Of a DNA stretch of 64,000 nt, positions 34,901 through 45,817 are shown one piece after another. Every line of letters starts with the position of its first letter. The first letter of the stretch is position 1. Under the pieces are notes generated by a model. It was given only the letters and a program-made list of their open reading frames with translations, was not told where the DNA came from and did not search any database. The stretch is taken from assembly GCA_958510875.1 (NCBI GenBank), contig OY294069.1:176558868-176622867 (forward strand), given 5' to 3'. The translations under genes and the position numbers were made by a program. Source of the stretch: Endomychus coccineus. Its lineage: Eukaryota > Arthropoda > Insecta > Coleoptera > Endomychidae.

Positions 34901-36713
34901 AATTATTATAAATTACTTCATTAAATTATTATGACAAATAAGTGTCTCTAGTTATTATAAAATACTGCAATTAAATTATCATGGTAGTATAATAATATTA
35001 ATTTATTGTTTGTATATTTAATTATTGCTATTTGTACTAAGTTATGAGTTCTTTTTACAATTATTCACTTTCTAAAATTGAACAGGTATCAATAAATAAA
35101 TATTCATTATTGTTTTTCATATAGGTAAAGGTGAACTAATTGCATGTTAACAAGCCTATAAAATATTGAAAATCAAATACAGATGGCAAATTACAACAAC
35201 AAGAGTTTCAATTAATAATATCTGATTGTAAGATATATTTTACGATCAGTGGAATTGATTTTTTCGGGTATTTAAAATGTAGACAAAAAAGTGTTTGTAA
35301 TACTGAATAATAATTCTGTTTTGGTGATAAGTTGCTTACGTAAACTCAAAAAAATATATTGTGACAACTCAAACGAAATTATATATTGTATATATTATAT
35401 ATATTGTATTGTGTTGAGCGCCAAATGTAAGCTACGTAATTTCCACCTTCCCTTGATTCTAAATTAATTAAAAAGATGAATTTACCCAAGTTACTGATAT
35501 TTCCCAAACTAGCTCAAATTTGTGGTTGTTCGGCCCTTTTCGTTAACAATGATGATACTTGCCCTATTACTTTTTAAACAACAAACCCTGGGCGCCACCA
35601 CGAGTAAAAAAGACGAATTTCAGGCTGTTATAAATAAAGAAATAAGCATCATTGAATTGGTAGTAAGTAAAAAGGAAAAGAAACAAAGCATATAAAAACA
35701 ATAACAAATATATTCAAATATTAATGAACAATAGAAAATCATTAACAAACTCGCATGCCCTTTCGGGGCACCGATATAGAATTGAAACAGTTATAAATGA
35801 AGTAATCAATCTACTTTCACTTAGCGATTACAACCAGCATCTAATTCATCATGGTAATGAAAGTTGTAACAGTGATACTAAAATTACTCCCCTGTGTATC
35901 TCCTGTGGCCCTGATGGTGACTCCGCGAGGTCTTTAGTAGTGTATTGGATCCAATATCCTCCTATCGAAAAAGAAAAAAAAGATTCAATGCTACTCTAAA
36001 AACAATTTAATGAATAACTTTGATTAAGACCTACCTTGTATTCACAGTCACACCTAAGATGGTCAGTTTTCATCCGCAACCGGTTTTATTCAGATCCTCC
36101 CTTCCTAATTAATAACTTGGGTGTGAGGGTTACAATATAGTATTCGTTGAATCCGCGTATTACTTGAATACAGTTAACTATATCATTTAAGATAGAGTTC
36201 TTTAATTGGGAGGAAGTTCAAGGATATATAATCAAATTATTATAGGGTTCTATCATGAATAATGATATGTAACGATTCATTCAAAAGTCGGATCGTTACA
36301 ACATGATGATTGTTATTGTTATTCGATTAAACTTTTGAATAAAGTGAAACAGATGTCATTCAGCATTTTGGATATTACAGTTATTTGTTTTTGAAATTGA
36401 TCTGACCAAACAAAAACGAGAATATATATAACAATAAAGATAAATGCAGTATCTTACGTTTTTCACCTTGACTGTTCTATTGTTTCAGGTGAAAATTTGG
36501 TTTCAAAATCGAAGGGCGAAAGCGAAACGGTTACAGGAAGCGGAATTGGAAAAATTACGACTGTCCGCTAGACCTTTACTGGCACCCAGTTTCGGACTTT
36601 TTCCGGGCGCTGGACCACCCCTTATGTCACCTTTTCTAGCGGCGATGGCGCACAGACCTCAACATTTCCAATTTCCCGGAATGTCTGGACATATCTTGAA
36701 TATTCCGCAATGA
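28606..36713 (+). CDS. msh: Muscle segment homeobox protein (msh/Drop, Msx family), three exons
   Basis: Join 28606-28969, 33827-34032 and 36489-36713 gives 265 codons, 264 residues. Domains: engrailed-homology-type repressor motif at residues 14-25 ([12 protein letters not shown]); an acidic stretch at about 39-70 (EEDDDEN, DDEDD); a conserved [20 protein letters not shown] region at about 90-110; homeodomain at 147-206, starting [20 protein letters not shown] and containing [12 protein letters not shown] with Q50; then LQEAELEKL and a proline-rich tail. The homeodomain has the Msx-type [14 protein letters not shown] helix 2 region. Msx/msh proteins are nuclear repressors that bind TAATTG-type sites and, in flies, specify dorsal neuroectoderm and muscle founders. 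Splice sites follow GT-AG, with phases 1 and 0. Two adjacent ATGs open the frame; I chose the first. It is the only host gene seen here. Confidence 0.93.
29391..29409. other. Perfect hairpin in msh intron 1
   Basis: CACCACCT, a 3-nt loop GAT, then AGGTGGTG: eight uninterrupted, GC-rich pairs in AT-rich intron DNA. The function is unknown. Confidence 0.5.
30988..32313. repeat. 667-bp tandem duplication in msh intron 1
   Basis: Copy 1 is about 30988-31650 and copy 2 about 31655-32313. Both begin TATGCTGCGTAATTT and end ...ACCAT(C/T)GAATTGG. Shared inner blocks include ATATCGTTGTTTCGTACGTAA, AAGCAGGGGGGCAACG and GCGAGTCAAGTTTCTCGATG. Copy 1 contains a C-run at about 31221-31234 that is absent from copy 2. 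No coding content. The rest of intron 1 (28970-33826) shows no gene. Confidence 0.8.
33827..34032 (+). CDS. msh: msh exon 2 (homeodomain residues 1-44)
   Basis: The acceptor TTTTTTTTACAG ends at 33826 and joins in phase with exon 1, giving T-G-L-P-N-M-N-Q. It ends after TETQ at 34032 with donor CAG/GTAAAC. The ORF on the opposite strand at 33759-34124 is a shadow. Confidence 0.92.
34033..36488. other. msh intron 2, no gene seen
   Basis: 2,456 bp, AT-rich, with a TATA-rich simple tract near 35380-35412. ORFs inside (34489-34758 -, 35724-35999 +) have no domain. Confidence 0.6.
36489..36713 (+). CDS. msh: msh exon 3 (homeodomain helix 3 and C-terminus)
   Basis: The acceptor TATTGTTTCAG ends at 36488. 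It encodes [20 protein letters not shown] onward and stops with TGA at 36711-36713. The C-terminus is rich in Pro, Phe and Gly ([20 protein letters not shown]). Confidence 0.92.
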   Translation: MKIWFQNRRAKAKRLQEAELEKLRLSARPLLAPSFGLFPGAGPPLMSPFLAAMAHRPQHFQFPGMSGHILNIPQ

Positions 36714-37940
36714 CCAAAGCGCTCTAACATCTTAAACGTTGTACCTTGAATTATGATTTCGATTCAATTGTAAGCATATACCTACTTCTCGACGACGGAC
36801 GGCCAGAAAAAAAACAAGGCAGCCCATCAAGTCCATGGAGATCGAAGCCCGAATTCGTATGGTTTTCGTCAATCGGCAGAACTTCAGTATATTCTTTGGC
36901 GTGTGACGATAAGTTTTAAAGATTGAGCTCTAAAACTGCACCTACTGCTTCAGAGTCGCCCATGATAGAGATGCAAGAAGATATCGTTAATTAGTAAATT
37001 GTCACGTAGATGAATAAGTCAAATTATTGATGCTCAACTCAAAGGCTAATTCGAGTGACTGAACCCACGTGCATCACCCATCATCCTGCTACGTCAAACA
37101 AACTTCACAAACGGATTCCAATAGACCAATTACTACTTTCTGCAGTACCTAGATATCTTCAGTAACTGCTAATGGTACGTGACTTTGCTCCGAATCAAAG
37201 TTTATATGACTTTGTCTTAATCGTGCCACCATACAATTTGAGCATGATAACGAGATGATGACGAATTCTTATAAGCTACAAGACAAGATATTGGTATCCT
37301 TAAAGATTAGAAAGTGAAGGCTATTTGCAATCGAAGCCAAAATATCAATTTCCTTTGCAATGACGTTAATTGAACTAGATTTGTATCTTTCTTGTTAATT
37401 GAAGACAATTCAAAGAACTCAAATATTATGGGTCCTAATAAGTTTCCTTGAAACACTGAATTTCTTTAGGAATCTGCTGTACATGACCAATTTTCATTTT
37501 GCTACTCATGAGCAAATTTCTTCTGAACACGACCTTGGATCGTTCATCAGCGATCATTTTATACAGGGTAGGGTGTCTTCCTACTTCCTGAATCTCTTTG
37601 ACTAGATCCTTTCAAAATAAAAGAAACACTTTCAGATCTCTACTCCGAATTCATAGTAAGATGCGTCTCTGTCATTCAAAATTATCTTCTTGGTATATAT
37701 GAGCATTTGTTAATTTTTAATTAGTGAGAATTGTCCTTTCCAAACAAAAATTCATTGTGCAATGTAAATTCTGGAAAGGCAATCCAAAATGTTATATAAA
37801 AGACTGATTAGTACTTTTCTGTTTTATATTTTGTATTGTAAATTGTAATAATTAATGTATTGTACATAGTTGTATTTAATTTGTTGTAAAAAAACTGTAA
37901 ATATGAAGATTCTATAATTATTAAATGTTTGTTTTTAAAT
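36714..37940 (+). promoter_or_regulatory. msh 3' UTR with Pumilio-type sites and polyadenylation signal
   Basis: About 1.2 kb after the stop without another gene. Near its end are two Pumilio-type elements, TGTACATA at 37861-37868 and TGTAAATA at 37896-37903, followed by ATTAAA at 37920-37925 as a possible polyadenylation signal. An earlier AATAAAA lies at about 37615. The extent is inferred; no transcript evidence is available. Confidence 0.5.
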
Positions 37941-37949
37941 CAAGTGTTG

Positions 37950-38140
37950 TAATTATGTTCCAATTGATGATTCGTGTAATTAGAGTTCTCTTTTTCTCAA
38001 ATGTTTGTGGAACCTTACGCTGAAACTGCGTCCAGTTTGTCCTATGTACAAGGCATTACACTATTTGAACGCCGAAACTATAGACATAAACTTCATTTTG
38101 GTTTTTTGCTTGAAAAGTGTGCATTTAATTCTTGCTAGCG
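37950..38140 (-). mobile_element. Penelope-like element GIY-YIG fragment
   Basis: The - strand reads NALYIGQTGRSFSVRFHKHL, matching the same block at 56285-56220 (-) and, as ALYIGQTERNFSVRFHEHMR, at 51820-51765 (-). YIGQTGR is the GIY-YIG nuclease core with its catalytic tyrosine and arginine. Frames are broken afterwards. Confidence 0.7.
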
Positions 38141-38699
38141 TGGCAAACAAAAAATCATTCGAAAGGTCTTCTCATGTAGCTTAACGATTCTCATTTTTGA
38201 ATGAACTTCCGGTTCGCAGTTATTCAAGTTTGAATGTTTGTATTTCTACAGTCGGTGATCAGAGGATAACCTGTACGGAGCTCAATATTGCTCCCACAGA
38301 AAATTTAAATGTAAATTCGTTGTTTAGTCCCTGTCGTTATTTTTGTTATCACCTGTTTTTGGATAAAATGTCAGGTTACCGAGTTATTTGCGAAAATCTG
38401 TTTGATAATATCCTTTTTTTTTACCTAAAAATGTACAGCTTCAACAGTAAATAACTCAATAACGGTGGACGAAAAAAGTGTAAATGACCTGTTTTGTTAT
38501 TTTTGCTATTACATTATCCATTCATATAAATTTCAAAATGCTCACCTCCGAGGAGTGACTAAATCTAACCTACAAGAAAAAAGTGCCCCCAAGTCCAACC
38601 GATTTCGAAAAATAGGAAACGCGACTATCATTTGTGATCTCTAAAGTGATGAAGAAAGCAATCAACATCGAGCTCTTTCAATACCTAAGAGAGCTACGA
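38141..38699. other. No gene seen
   Basis: ORF 38197-38454 (+) has no recognisable domain. Confidence 0.4.
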
Positions 38700-38995
38700 A
38701 ATCGTGAATGAACTATTCCTATGAAGTCTTCCATAGCCATATTCGGGATAACCATCAACATTACCCTCTTATGAGATGATCATGTGAGGTCCACTGCAAA
38801 AACTGATCCACAAAACCTTACTTACGTTACAGATTCGACCTGTCATGGAGTACTGTTCATATTTTTGGAGTTCGACTCCCAAGCGACCTCTAGAAACTAG
38901 TAGAAAGATGGGCGATTCCTCCCTCTTCTATAAATTAGATCCGATTAGATTTGTATGGGGCTTATGAACTAAGAGCCTCACCACCGCGACCTTTG
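38700..38995 (+). mobile_element. CR1-like LINE, C-terminal RT fragment
   Basis: Broken frames encode LSWDDHVRS (also at 20277-20305), then VMEYCSYFWSSTPK, FYKLDPIRF and a decayed L-(S)-HHRDLCRA block. The order is that of the RT thumb and C-terminus of CR1-like elements. It is truncated on the right by the inverted LINE segment that starts at about 39000. Confidence 0.6.
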
Positions 38996-38999
38996 TAGA

Positions 39000-40257
39000 G
39001 CTATCGTGTATGCCCTCTTATTATGTTGGAGTTCCCTGTCTAGACCCGTGCTCCGTAGGCCAGACCTCAGCTGCTCCATATAATGAAATGATTGTGGTCT
39101 TTGCTGTCGTTGAGAACCTTTATCAGGCCTTCGCAGTAGCATAGCATGTGTACTGAGTCATTTAGTCTACTCATCTTGGCTAGATAAATGACTCGCCCTT
39201 TTAGCCACTCAGTAGGTATGTGTGGAATAGCACAAGCCTTAACTATTCTAGGATTGGAATGAGAATTTCCTGTCCCTTTAGAAGTAGGATGGAGTATATC
39301 CCATCTTCTCCAGGAGATGTGAATAGCTAGAACTCATTTATAGCCCACCTAATTCTATTTGGCCTTGTTTTCTTCGTAGCTAACCTCCAGTCCAAGGCGT
39401 TTGGCCTTTTTGGCTTGCCTTCCGGACTATTCACCGCTACGGGGTCATTTATAATAGTTGCGGCCGGAAACTGCGTCTCTATAAGCATCTGTATGCTCTC
39501 CTCAAAAGCTGTTGTGTAGGAATCATCGTGCTTTTTAAGGAAACCTATTTGATTCACAGTACCCTCCTTTGCCAGCACTTTGGGTTCTAGAATATGTGGG
39601 GGTGTCCACCACCTCTTCCCAAAACTCCTTCCACGATTGCCTCTTTGCTGTACTGCGAACTGCGTGAGTGTAGCTTTATATTCGGTACAGTTTTGGTTGG
39701 TTTTGACTTTATTAAATAACCTGTGCAATTGTCTTCTTATTTTTTGCAAGTGCTTATTCCACCAGACAGTTTTGTTCTTCTGATATCTTGTTTTTTCTTG
39801 AGCAGCTTTCCTCGTAGGCTGCAACTATTGCTATGGTTACTTGGCTTTTGACATTTCTTGTTTCAATCTCATTTTCTCTTTGAGAGCCTCGCTGTGTGAC
39901 AATATGTATCTGTCTCCCTGGGGTTTCGGTAAGTGGTTGAAGTTCGAGGAGGGGTGACTAGATCGAATCTAATCTGTCTATGGTCGGAGCATCAAGGCTC
40001 CTTGGACACGCGCCAATTAGTTATATTATCACCTGCTTTTTCTGACCAAAGTGTTACATCCAATACCTCTTTCTTTGTCGCAGTGACGAATGTTGGTTTA
40101 TTATCTACGTTAGCTATTAGTAGGCCTTTTTGTTAGTGAGAAATCTAGTAGGGATTCATCTCTTGCATTGGTGTCCGTGCTTTCCCATGAGATATGGTGT
40201 GCATTAGCATCGTATCCAATAATTGGTTAGAGATTTTCCTTTGCCTTTATCAAATGG
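39000..40257 (-). mobile_element. LINE endonuclease C-terminus to RT entry, inverted segment
   Basis: Reading down the - strand: NPIIGYDANAHHISWESTDT-like endonuclease sequence (about 40220-40150), a THIR-like DVTLWSEKAG block, the linker frame 39824-39327 (NKTVWWNKHLQKIRRQLHRL, then IETQFPAATIINDPVAVNSP and RIRWAINEF), then SPGEDGIYP and PTEWLKGRVIYLAKMSR down to about 39150. These are endonuclease and RT fingers of an R1/LOA-type non-LTR element. Several frameshifts are present. Its 5' end lies next to a + strand RNase H C-terminus at 40300, the geometry of twin priming. Confidence 0.7.
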
Positions 40258-40299
40258 CATTGAGGGTCTCGTCCTTCTGGCTCAACTGAACAAGGAGTG

Positions 40300-40660
40300 G
40301 TTCTGAATTGTGGCGAGAATCATCACGCATGAGGCAGGCCAAGCTCTTCATTGAAGATTCTGTGCCTATACTCTCAAAGAAACTCCGTTCTCTTGACAAG
40401 AGGGACATCAGAGAGATGAGTGGAATCATAACCGGTCACTATCTTCTTAACAAACACATTCATACTATGGGCATTGCAGATGATCCTATAAGTAGGAAAT
40501 GCAAAGAGACGGTAGAAATGCCCTGCTTTGACATCTCTCAGGCATCGACACTGCTCCCAGAAGAAATTATGGCCAACGTTGGCAATATGATGAAACTAGC
40601 AGTTTCCGATTGCACTGCTTCATTAATTTCGGATGGAGTACATCCGAACCTCCTCTTCAC
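40300..40660 (+). mobile_element. LINE C-terminal region after RNase H
   Basis: The frame 40308-40676 reads RQAKLFIEDSVPILSKKLRS, then REMSGIITGHYLLNKHIHTM and GIADDPISRKCKE. It is clearly homologous to RQAKLHIREFSPKLSKTLLS and GLLTGHCHLNKHLHTMGI in the LINE at 54447-55752. The terminal Cys/His cluster is incomplete. It is probably the 3' part of the same insertion whose 5' part is inverted at 39000-40257. Confidence 0.7.
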
Positions 40661-40816
40661 TTCCACTGTCGTTTAGGTTCATTTTTCACAAGAAGGGTAC
40701 TTTACTTTCATCACAAAATACAAAATTACAGATTCATTAATATGTGTGACAACTAACTTGATTTTGGGTTGCAACGGATTTTTGCTATTAAAAAAACCTG
40801 GAGCTAACTTCAGCCA

Positions 40817-41131
40817 GTGAATGAAGAGCACAAAGTCACAAAGAGCCAGATTCAGTCCTTGACTAAAGTGCCCTTGTCAAGTCAAGTCACCCCCTCAATG
40901 TCAAGCTCGAGACCTGCCGAACTTCTTTCTAACAGATTTCATTTTTCTATCGAACGGCGAAGTTGTGGCATTCTTCATCTAGTAAGGTCTTTTCCTATGC
41001 ATATAGCCTCGAAACTTTCAAGAAAATACAACATTCCACCTCTGGCTCACACGATGTTCTTCGAACATTATAGATTTTCCTCTCGTGTAGTCAAAGTATG
41101 GCTAATAATCATCTTAGGTATACCACCCTGA
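40817..41131 (+). mobile_element. LINE C-terminus fragment (CR1-like)
   Basis: The last third reads NIPPLAHTMFFEHYRFSSRV, then VKVWLIIILGIPP. This fits the aromatic, S-R-x-(V/A)-x-W-N-x-LP ending of CR1/L2-type polyproteins. The N-terminal two thirds are not recognised. Part of it is repeated at 2233-2280. Confidence 0.45.
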
Positions 41132-41139
41132 CGATAACA

Positions 41140-42100
41140 ACGAAACGTGACTCAGTTCAAACGCGTCCGATTTGTCTATCCTAACTTGACACTTGTTTTT
41201 GAAGAATTCCTCATGAATATTCAAAGCATTCGACTATTCGGAACGACAAAATTGACATTTTATAATTCCTATCGAACGAATTAATTGGATTAATGTCACA
41301 CATGTTGAAAAATTACAATTCGCATAAGGTCAAAGCTGGATAGTATAGTTAATTAAAGAGTTGGGCGATAATGGTCGGCGATAAAGATAAATAAATGCTT
41401 CGAAATATAATTTAGAGAGAAGCAATTAGTTTTCTAAACGGTACCGTGTAAAAGTACCAAAGAGGCTGCTGTTATAAAATAACAAGATCGGCTTCTGTTG
41501 TTATTTATTGCTGGCAGAAATGTTGCCCATTAATAATTTAAATGTTAATTTGTTAATTAATGATACAAATTGCTTTTCTGAATTGTGTTTTATGTTATCC
41601 AGGTACGGATATCGACATTTAATTACATATTTTCGATTCAACGATGCCGTGTTTGTAAACTAATCTAGATCAGAAGACTTTTAATGATCTACACATTCAG
41701 CGACGACATTTTGAATATAAATTCGCTAATTTAAAGGAAAAAATTTTCCGCTAATTGGAAATAGAAATTTTATCGCATTCTACCTCGTCCCATAACCATC
41801 GGGTGTTCGTTTTCTATGGGAAGGAAGCTGGTAAATGATTTTCTCAGGTTCGATTTATCCGGTAATTGTGAAGAAATTGATTCTGTTTTATCATCCAGTA
41901 TAGCTATAATTATAACAGTTTAATGGAATTGCGTTTTATCTGTTTTTGTATACACTGTGCCAAGCATTGGCGTAACAATAGTTTATTTATTACTTAACAT
42001 AGAATGGTACCGTTCATAAATAGATTCAGAGTAATAAAAATATTAAATTACACAAGAAAATATATACATTTCGATTGATTTACAATAAAAATAGAAGACA
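41140..42100. other. No gene seen
   Basis: AT-rich, no domain-bearing ORF. Confidence 0.4.
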
Positions 42101-42114
42101 ACTACTATTTACCA

Positions 42115-42354
42115 TTGCAAACCTTCCTACTAGAATTACATATAATAATAATATACAACAGCTCATGTAATTATATCAATAATTGTAGCTGCAATGAATA
42201 CATCAAAAAAGAAACCTCCATTAAATATTTAGGAATAATTCTCGATTGCCATTTAAGATGGAGTGAGCACATACATAATATAAATAGCAAAATGAGGAAA
42301 CTCATCTTTTTTTCCAAAACAAAGGAATATTTTTTTTTATTAGGAGGTAAATAA
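42115..42354 (+). mobile_element. LINE RT thumb fragment
   Basis: The frame reads KKETSIKYLGIILDCHLRWS, then EHIHNINSKMRKLIF. This is the YLG-x-x-(L/I)-D-x-x-L-x-W block after the RT palm in non-LTR elements, comparable to 7120-7170. Nothing else of the element is adjacent. Confidence 0.65.
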
Positions 42355-42439
42355 AATTGTATGGGCCTGTAACATCACATAAGGTAGTGTGGGAGTCCCT
42401 GAATAATAATTCAATCACCTTAGATGTACCCACTAAGCT

Positions 42440-42545
42440 GCAACATTCTCGAGCCATCGGAAAAATTCCGCCACCGGTGAGATTCGAACCCGTGACCGGA
42501 AACCACAGTGATTAGAAGATTGATGATTCTACTACTGAGCCACAT
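42440..42545 (-). repeat. tRNA-derived SINE head
   Basis: The - strand has an A box (TGGCTCAGTAG), an anticodon-like CTTCTAA loop as in arginine (TCT) tRNAs, and a B box GGTTCGAATCT inside a GGTCACGGG-type T-arm. The anticodon stem and variable region are too irregular for a working tRNA. It lies between two LINE pieces. Confidence 0.6.
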
Positions 42546-42589
42546 GGTGTGTTAAATCAACACCTATTTGGAAATGTATACTATGCACT

Positions 42590-43230
42590 ATATTTACGGG
42601 TACTTCGTGCGAATGGGGGATCTCAACATAGCCTTCCAAGCCGAGATGCTTGCAATCTACAGACGTGCAGAGGATCTACTCGGCTATGGTAAGACAAATG
42701 AGACCATGTGAATCTGTCCGGACAGTCAAGCGGCACTCAACGCACTGAAAAGCCCGACCGTGTCTTCGAGGCTTGTCAGGGATACCAAGGAGATCCTTAA
42801 CAGGCTAGCCGGTGGAAACAGGCTCAAACTGATCTGCATTCTGGGTCACTCAGGTTGGAGAGAGAATGAGAGAGCGGACAAACTGGCCAGAGCGGGGGCC
42901 CGTTGGGACGGTCCTCAAGACCCCCTTGGGCCCTTGCTGGTATCCCCTACAACGGGGATATACAGATTTTGCTGAACCATCTGACAGATAATAATTTTAA
43001 GATGAAATTAAAACATACAACGGGGAAAGGGGACACTCCTTCTGTATGAGATGCGAGGGAAACAAAGTAGAGTCATCAACCCACTTTTTTCTTCAATGTC
43101 CTACGCTTATCCGAGCCAGATTTACCTGGCTAGGTCCAAGGATCATCACGGCCGATGACATAAAGGATCTAAGCATAAAATAGATCCTAGGATTCTGTAG
43201 AACAGCAGCGTAGCCAAATTCCCTGAAAAA
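42590..43230 (+). mobile_element. LINE RNase H and C-terminal zinc region (family C)
   Basis: Frames give IAFQAEMLAIYRRAEDLLGY, an ICPDSQAALNALKS block (usual T-D-S), then HSGWRENERADKLARAGA. So the E, second D and last D of RNase H are visible, while the first D-G-S block is missing. Downstream, FCMRCEGNKVESSTHFFLQC is the C-C-H-C cluster near the LINE terminus, followed by LGFCRTAA. There is one stop before ICPDS. Confidence 0.7.
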
Positions 43231-43499
43231 CGTAGCAGGGAATAATGTACCAAATAGTGCACTGAACTTTATATCAAGCCCGCTACCATCTCAACCAATA
43301 CCATTACCAATGGCATAGGGCGGTACTTTCAGTACCATCATTTCAAAATGATTTGGGTGCCCGAAAATAATATAAAAAAATGTACTTGGTAAGCCCATGA
43401 CCTGTCCTTCAAAAAGCATTTTTATCGAACTTAACGTCTTAACAGTGAGGGAATTGTATTTTATGGAAATTCTGAAACAACATTACACGAAAAAGATTA

Positions 43500-44226
43500 A
43501 AATTTCATTATTTGATCATAATTATGAGACTAGAGCAATTTTAAATTCACAATGCAAATTAATAAGAGGCATAAAGTTGATTAAAACATTTGTGTGAAAC
43601 ATTTTTTGCAGGAAGAAAATGTACCGTCCATATAAATAATTTTTGATTAACATAAAAACTAAATTATTTTTACAGCTAAATATCACTAAATTTTCGGATG
43701 AATCATTAACAATTAGGAAGTCTTCATTTCTGTTGGTTTTTGGTTGAAGTTCATTCAAAGGTTCATGAACCTACGATAGTGATTTTGGCAAAGCTGGCAA
43801 CAGTTTTCGACGTGCAGTGTAAATGTTTCTTCTAGCACATTGTAGATCACTTATTGTCAAATTGTTTAAAGACACATCATTTTTAGCTAGCTCCATTCTA
43901 ATCATTTTGGAAGGTTTATCTGTTATATCACTTTCGGCTTTTCTCTTCAAACAATGACTTAAAACTTGTCTTTGCAACACATTTGTTAGTTCTGGTTCAT
44001 GATTATGATTTACATTCAGGTTTGTTATAACTCGACTTTTTGACTCACCTAAAGTATGAAAATTTGCTTTACATTTATCTTTGATGCACTTCCACTTAGT
44101 TTCTCCGGAAGCTAATTTTCTGTTGTGTTCTTTAAACATAAAGTTCTCGTAAACTAAGAGAAGTTTTCCTCTTTGACTGAACATTTCACTTAAATCCGAA
44201 AAATTGCTATGATTTATTTTCGCCAT
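43500..44226 (-). mobile_element. FLYWCH finger and N-terminal MULE transposase half
   Basis: The 151-codon ATG frame (44226-43771) starts MAKINHSNFSDLSEMFSQRG and holds a FLYWCH-type zinc finger: F-x-SQRGKLLLVY, WKCIKDKC and HNHEPEL (C-C-H-H ligands), then a basic helical region ending LLPALPKSLS. The next frame (43758-43522) continues with NELQPKTNRNEDFLIVND and IFSCKNNLVF, and after a frame change IYMDGTF, which opens the MULE transposase domain. Then it stops. Such FLYWCH-MULE proteins are common in insect transposons. The finger part is undamaged, so a domesticated or recently active origin cannot be excluded. Confidence 0.75.
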
Positions 44227-44229
44227 TTT

Positions 44230-45370
44230 TACACTTTTTTCGCAATTATGAGTACATAGACCATCAACTTTACACTAGAAATGACTATGTACTTATGAAA
44301 ACTGATATACCTACAAAACAAAATATAGTTAGTTAGGTACCTGTTACATAGTTTATGCCGAGTTTGTAGTTGTAAAGTATAATTTAAAATGCATTAGGGA
44401 TTAAAAGATTAGGATGAGCCGAGTTTGATGCCGCCCATAGTGACACATTGTTCAATTCGAATAAACTTTCAATGACATATAGTATAATTTCAAGGGTTTT
44501 GAGTGAGCAAGATCTAAATAGCTGCCAAATGTTATATCTGTTTACATTCTTTGAGTTTTAAATATTTGATATTTGTAATATTTTTATCAATTTATGAATA
44601 CATTTTCTAATTAAAATGATAATATCTTTATGAACATGCTGTATATGTTCGGCCAGGCTCGAATCTGTATTCGTATCATGTCTAGGCGGTTATGCGAATG
44701 GATTGTACTGGTTGAAACGTATTTCTGCGATTGCAATGCCGGTAAATAATTCCCTGATAACTCTAAGTGTAAGATCTAATAAATCCTTAGAAAATCCATT
44801 TTAGTAATTGCAACTAGATCAAATATCAGTTTTGCATACAAGTGACGTTTTATTGCCCGGTTTGAATTTACTAAGCTCTAAATAATTTTTCTAAGTGCGA
44901 TAAAACTAATTAATTAAATTCTGAGAAACGTTTCGTTTAGTTTTATTTGTGATGTCGTTTGATCTGGATCGAAACAATGGCTGCCGCCATTGTCGACTCT
45001 AACTGGCGATTGTTTCACTTCTGGTAGGTCTTTTGGTGAGAGCGAACGAGGCAGAACGTTGATCGTGTACGAAAAAATATTCGAGGTGCGGTGTAATTCC
45101 AAGAAATAATTTCACAAATTGCCGTCCACTTCTTTAATTTACTTAAAGGGAATGGTTCAAGCTCAGATACACGTTTAATCGCGAGGAGCAAGCACATCGA
45201 AGCTGTTTTTATAAATCGTTAAAGTCCTTATACCATCGTTGCGGATACTAATCTGTACCTAATTGTATTATATTTGCGCGAATAGGTAAGTAAATGACTT
45301 ATAATGAAGGCATCAGCTATGTGTATGGGAAACTTGAACCATAGCCTATTAGAGACTAGAGAGTTAGGTC
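44230..45370. other. No gene seen
   Basis: ORFs at 44914-45102 and 45015-45197 (-) overlap each other and lack domains. Confidence 0.4.
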
Positions 45371-45375
45371 ATGAT

Positions 45376-45768
45376 CATAGAGACGAAGAATAGAATTCTC
45401 GGCTATCTCTTTCTAATTCTCGAACCTCTCTTACTTGTATGCTCCGCCTACTTTCTGAGCGCGTTATTTGAAAACATTATCGGTAATTAATAATCAATAT
45501 GTAATAATTTTATAAGAGTATAGTTTTATAATAATATATCAGAAGAAATTAGTTTATGAAAATAAAAATAAACAAACAACGGAAAGAAAATGTGATGGTT
45601 GGAGAATTCTATACAGAATGCATCACCATAGAGATCACTATGATCAAAAAACGGACCATAAGTGGGAGGGGCATATGGCGAACGAGTAGAAAGAGAAGTC
45701 CGTCGATTAGAAAGAGATAGCTTCTCTTCAAATTACTTAGTCAAGAACACTATTCTTCATCTCTATGG
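45376..45768. mobile_element. Fold-back MITE, about 390 bp
   Basis: The left arm CATAGAGACGAAGAATAG followed by GCTATCTCTTTCTAAT is mirrored on the right as ATTAGAAAGAGATAGC, then CTATTCTTCATCTCTATG. Imperfect arms continue inward through TATGCTCCGCC / GGGAGGGGCATATGGCG. No ORF. The target duplication is not clear. Confidence 0.65.
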
Positions 45769-45817
45769 CCATTATGTACAATTTGTCATGTGACCAACTC
45801 AGGTCAACCGTCAATAG

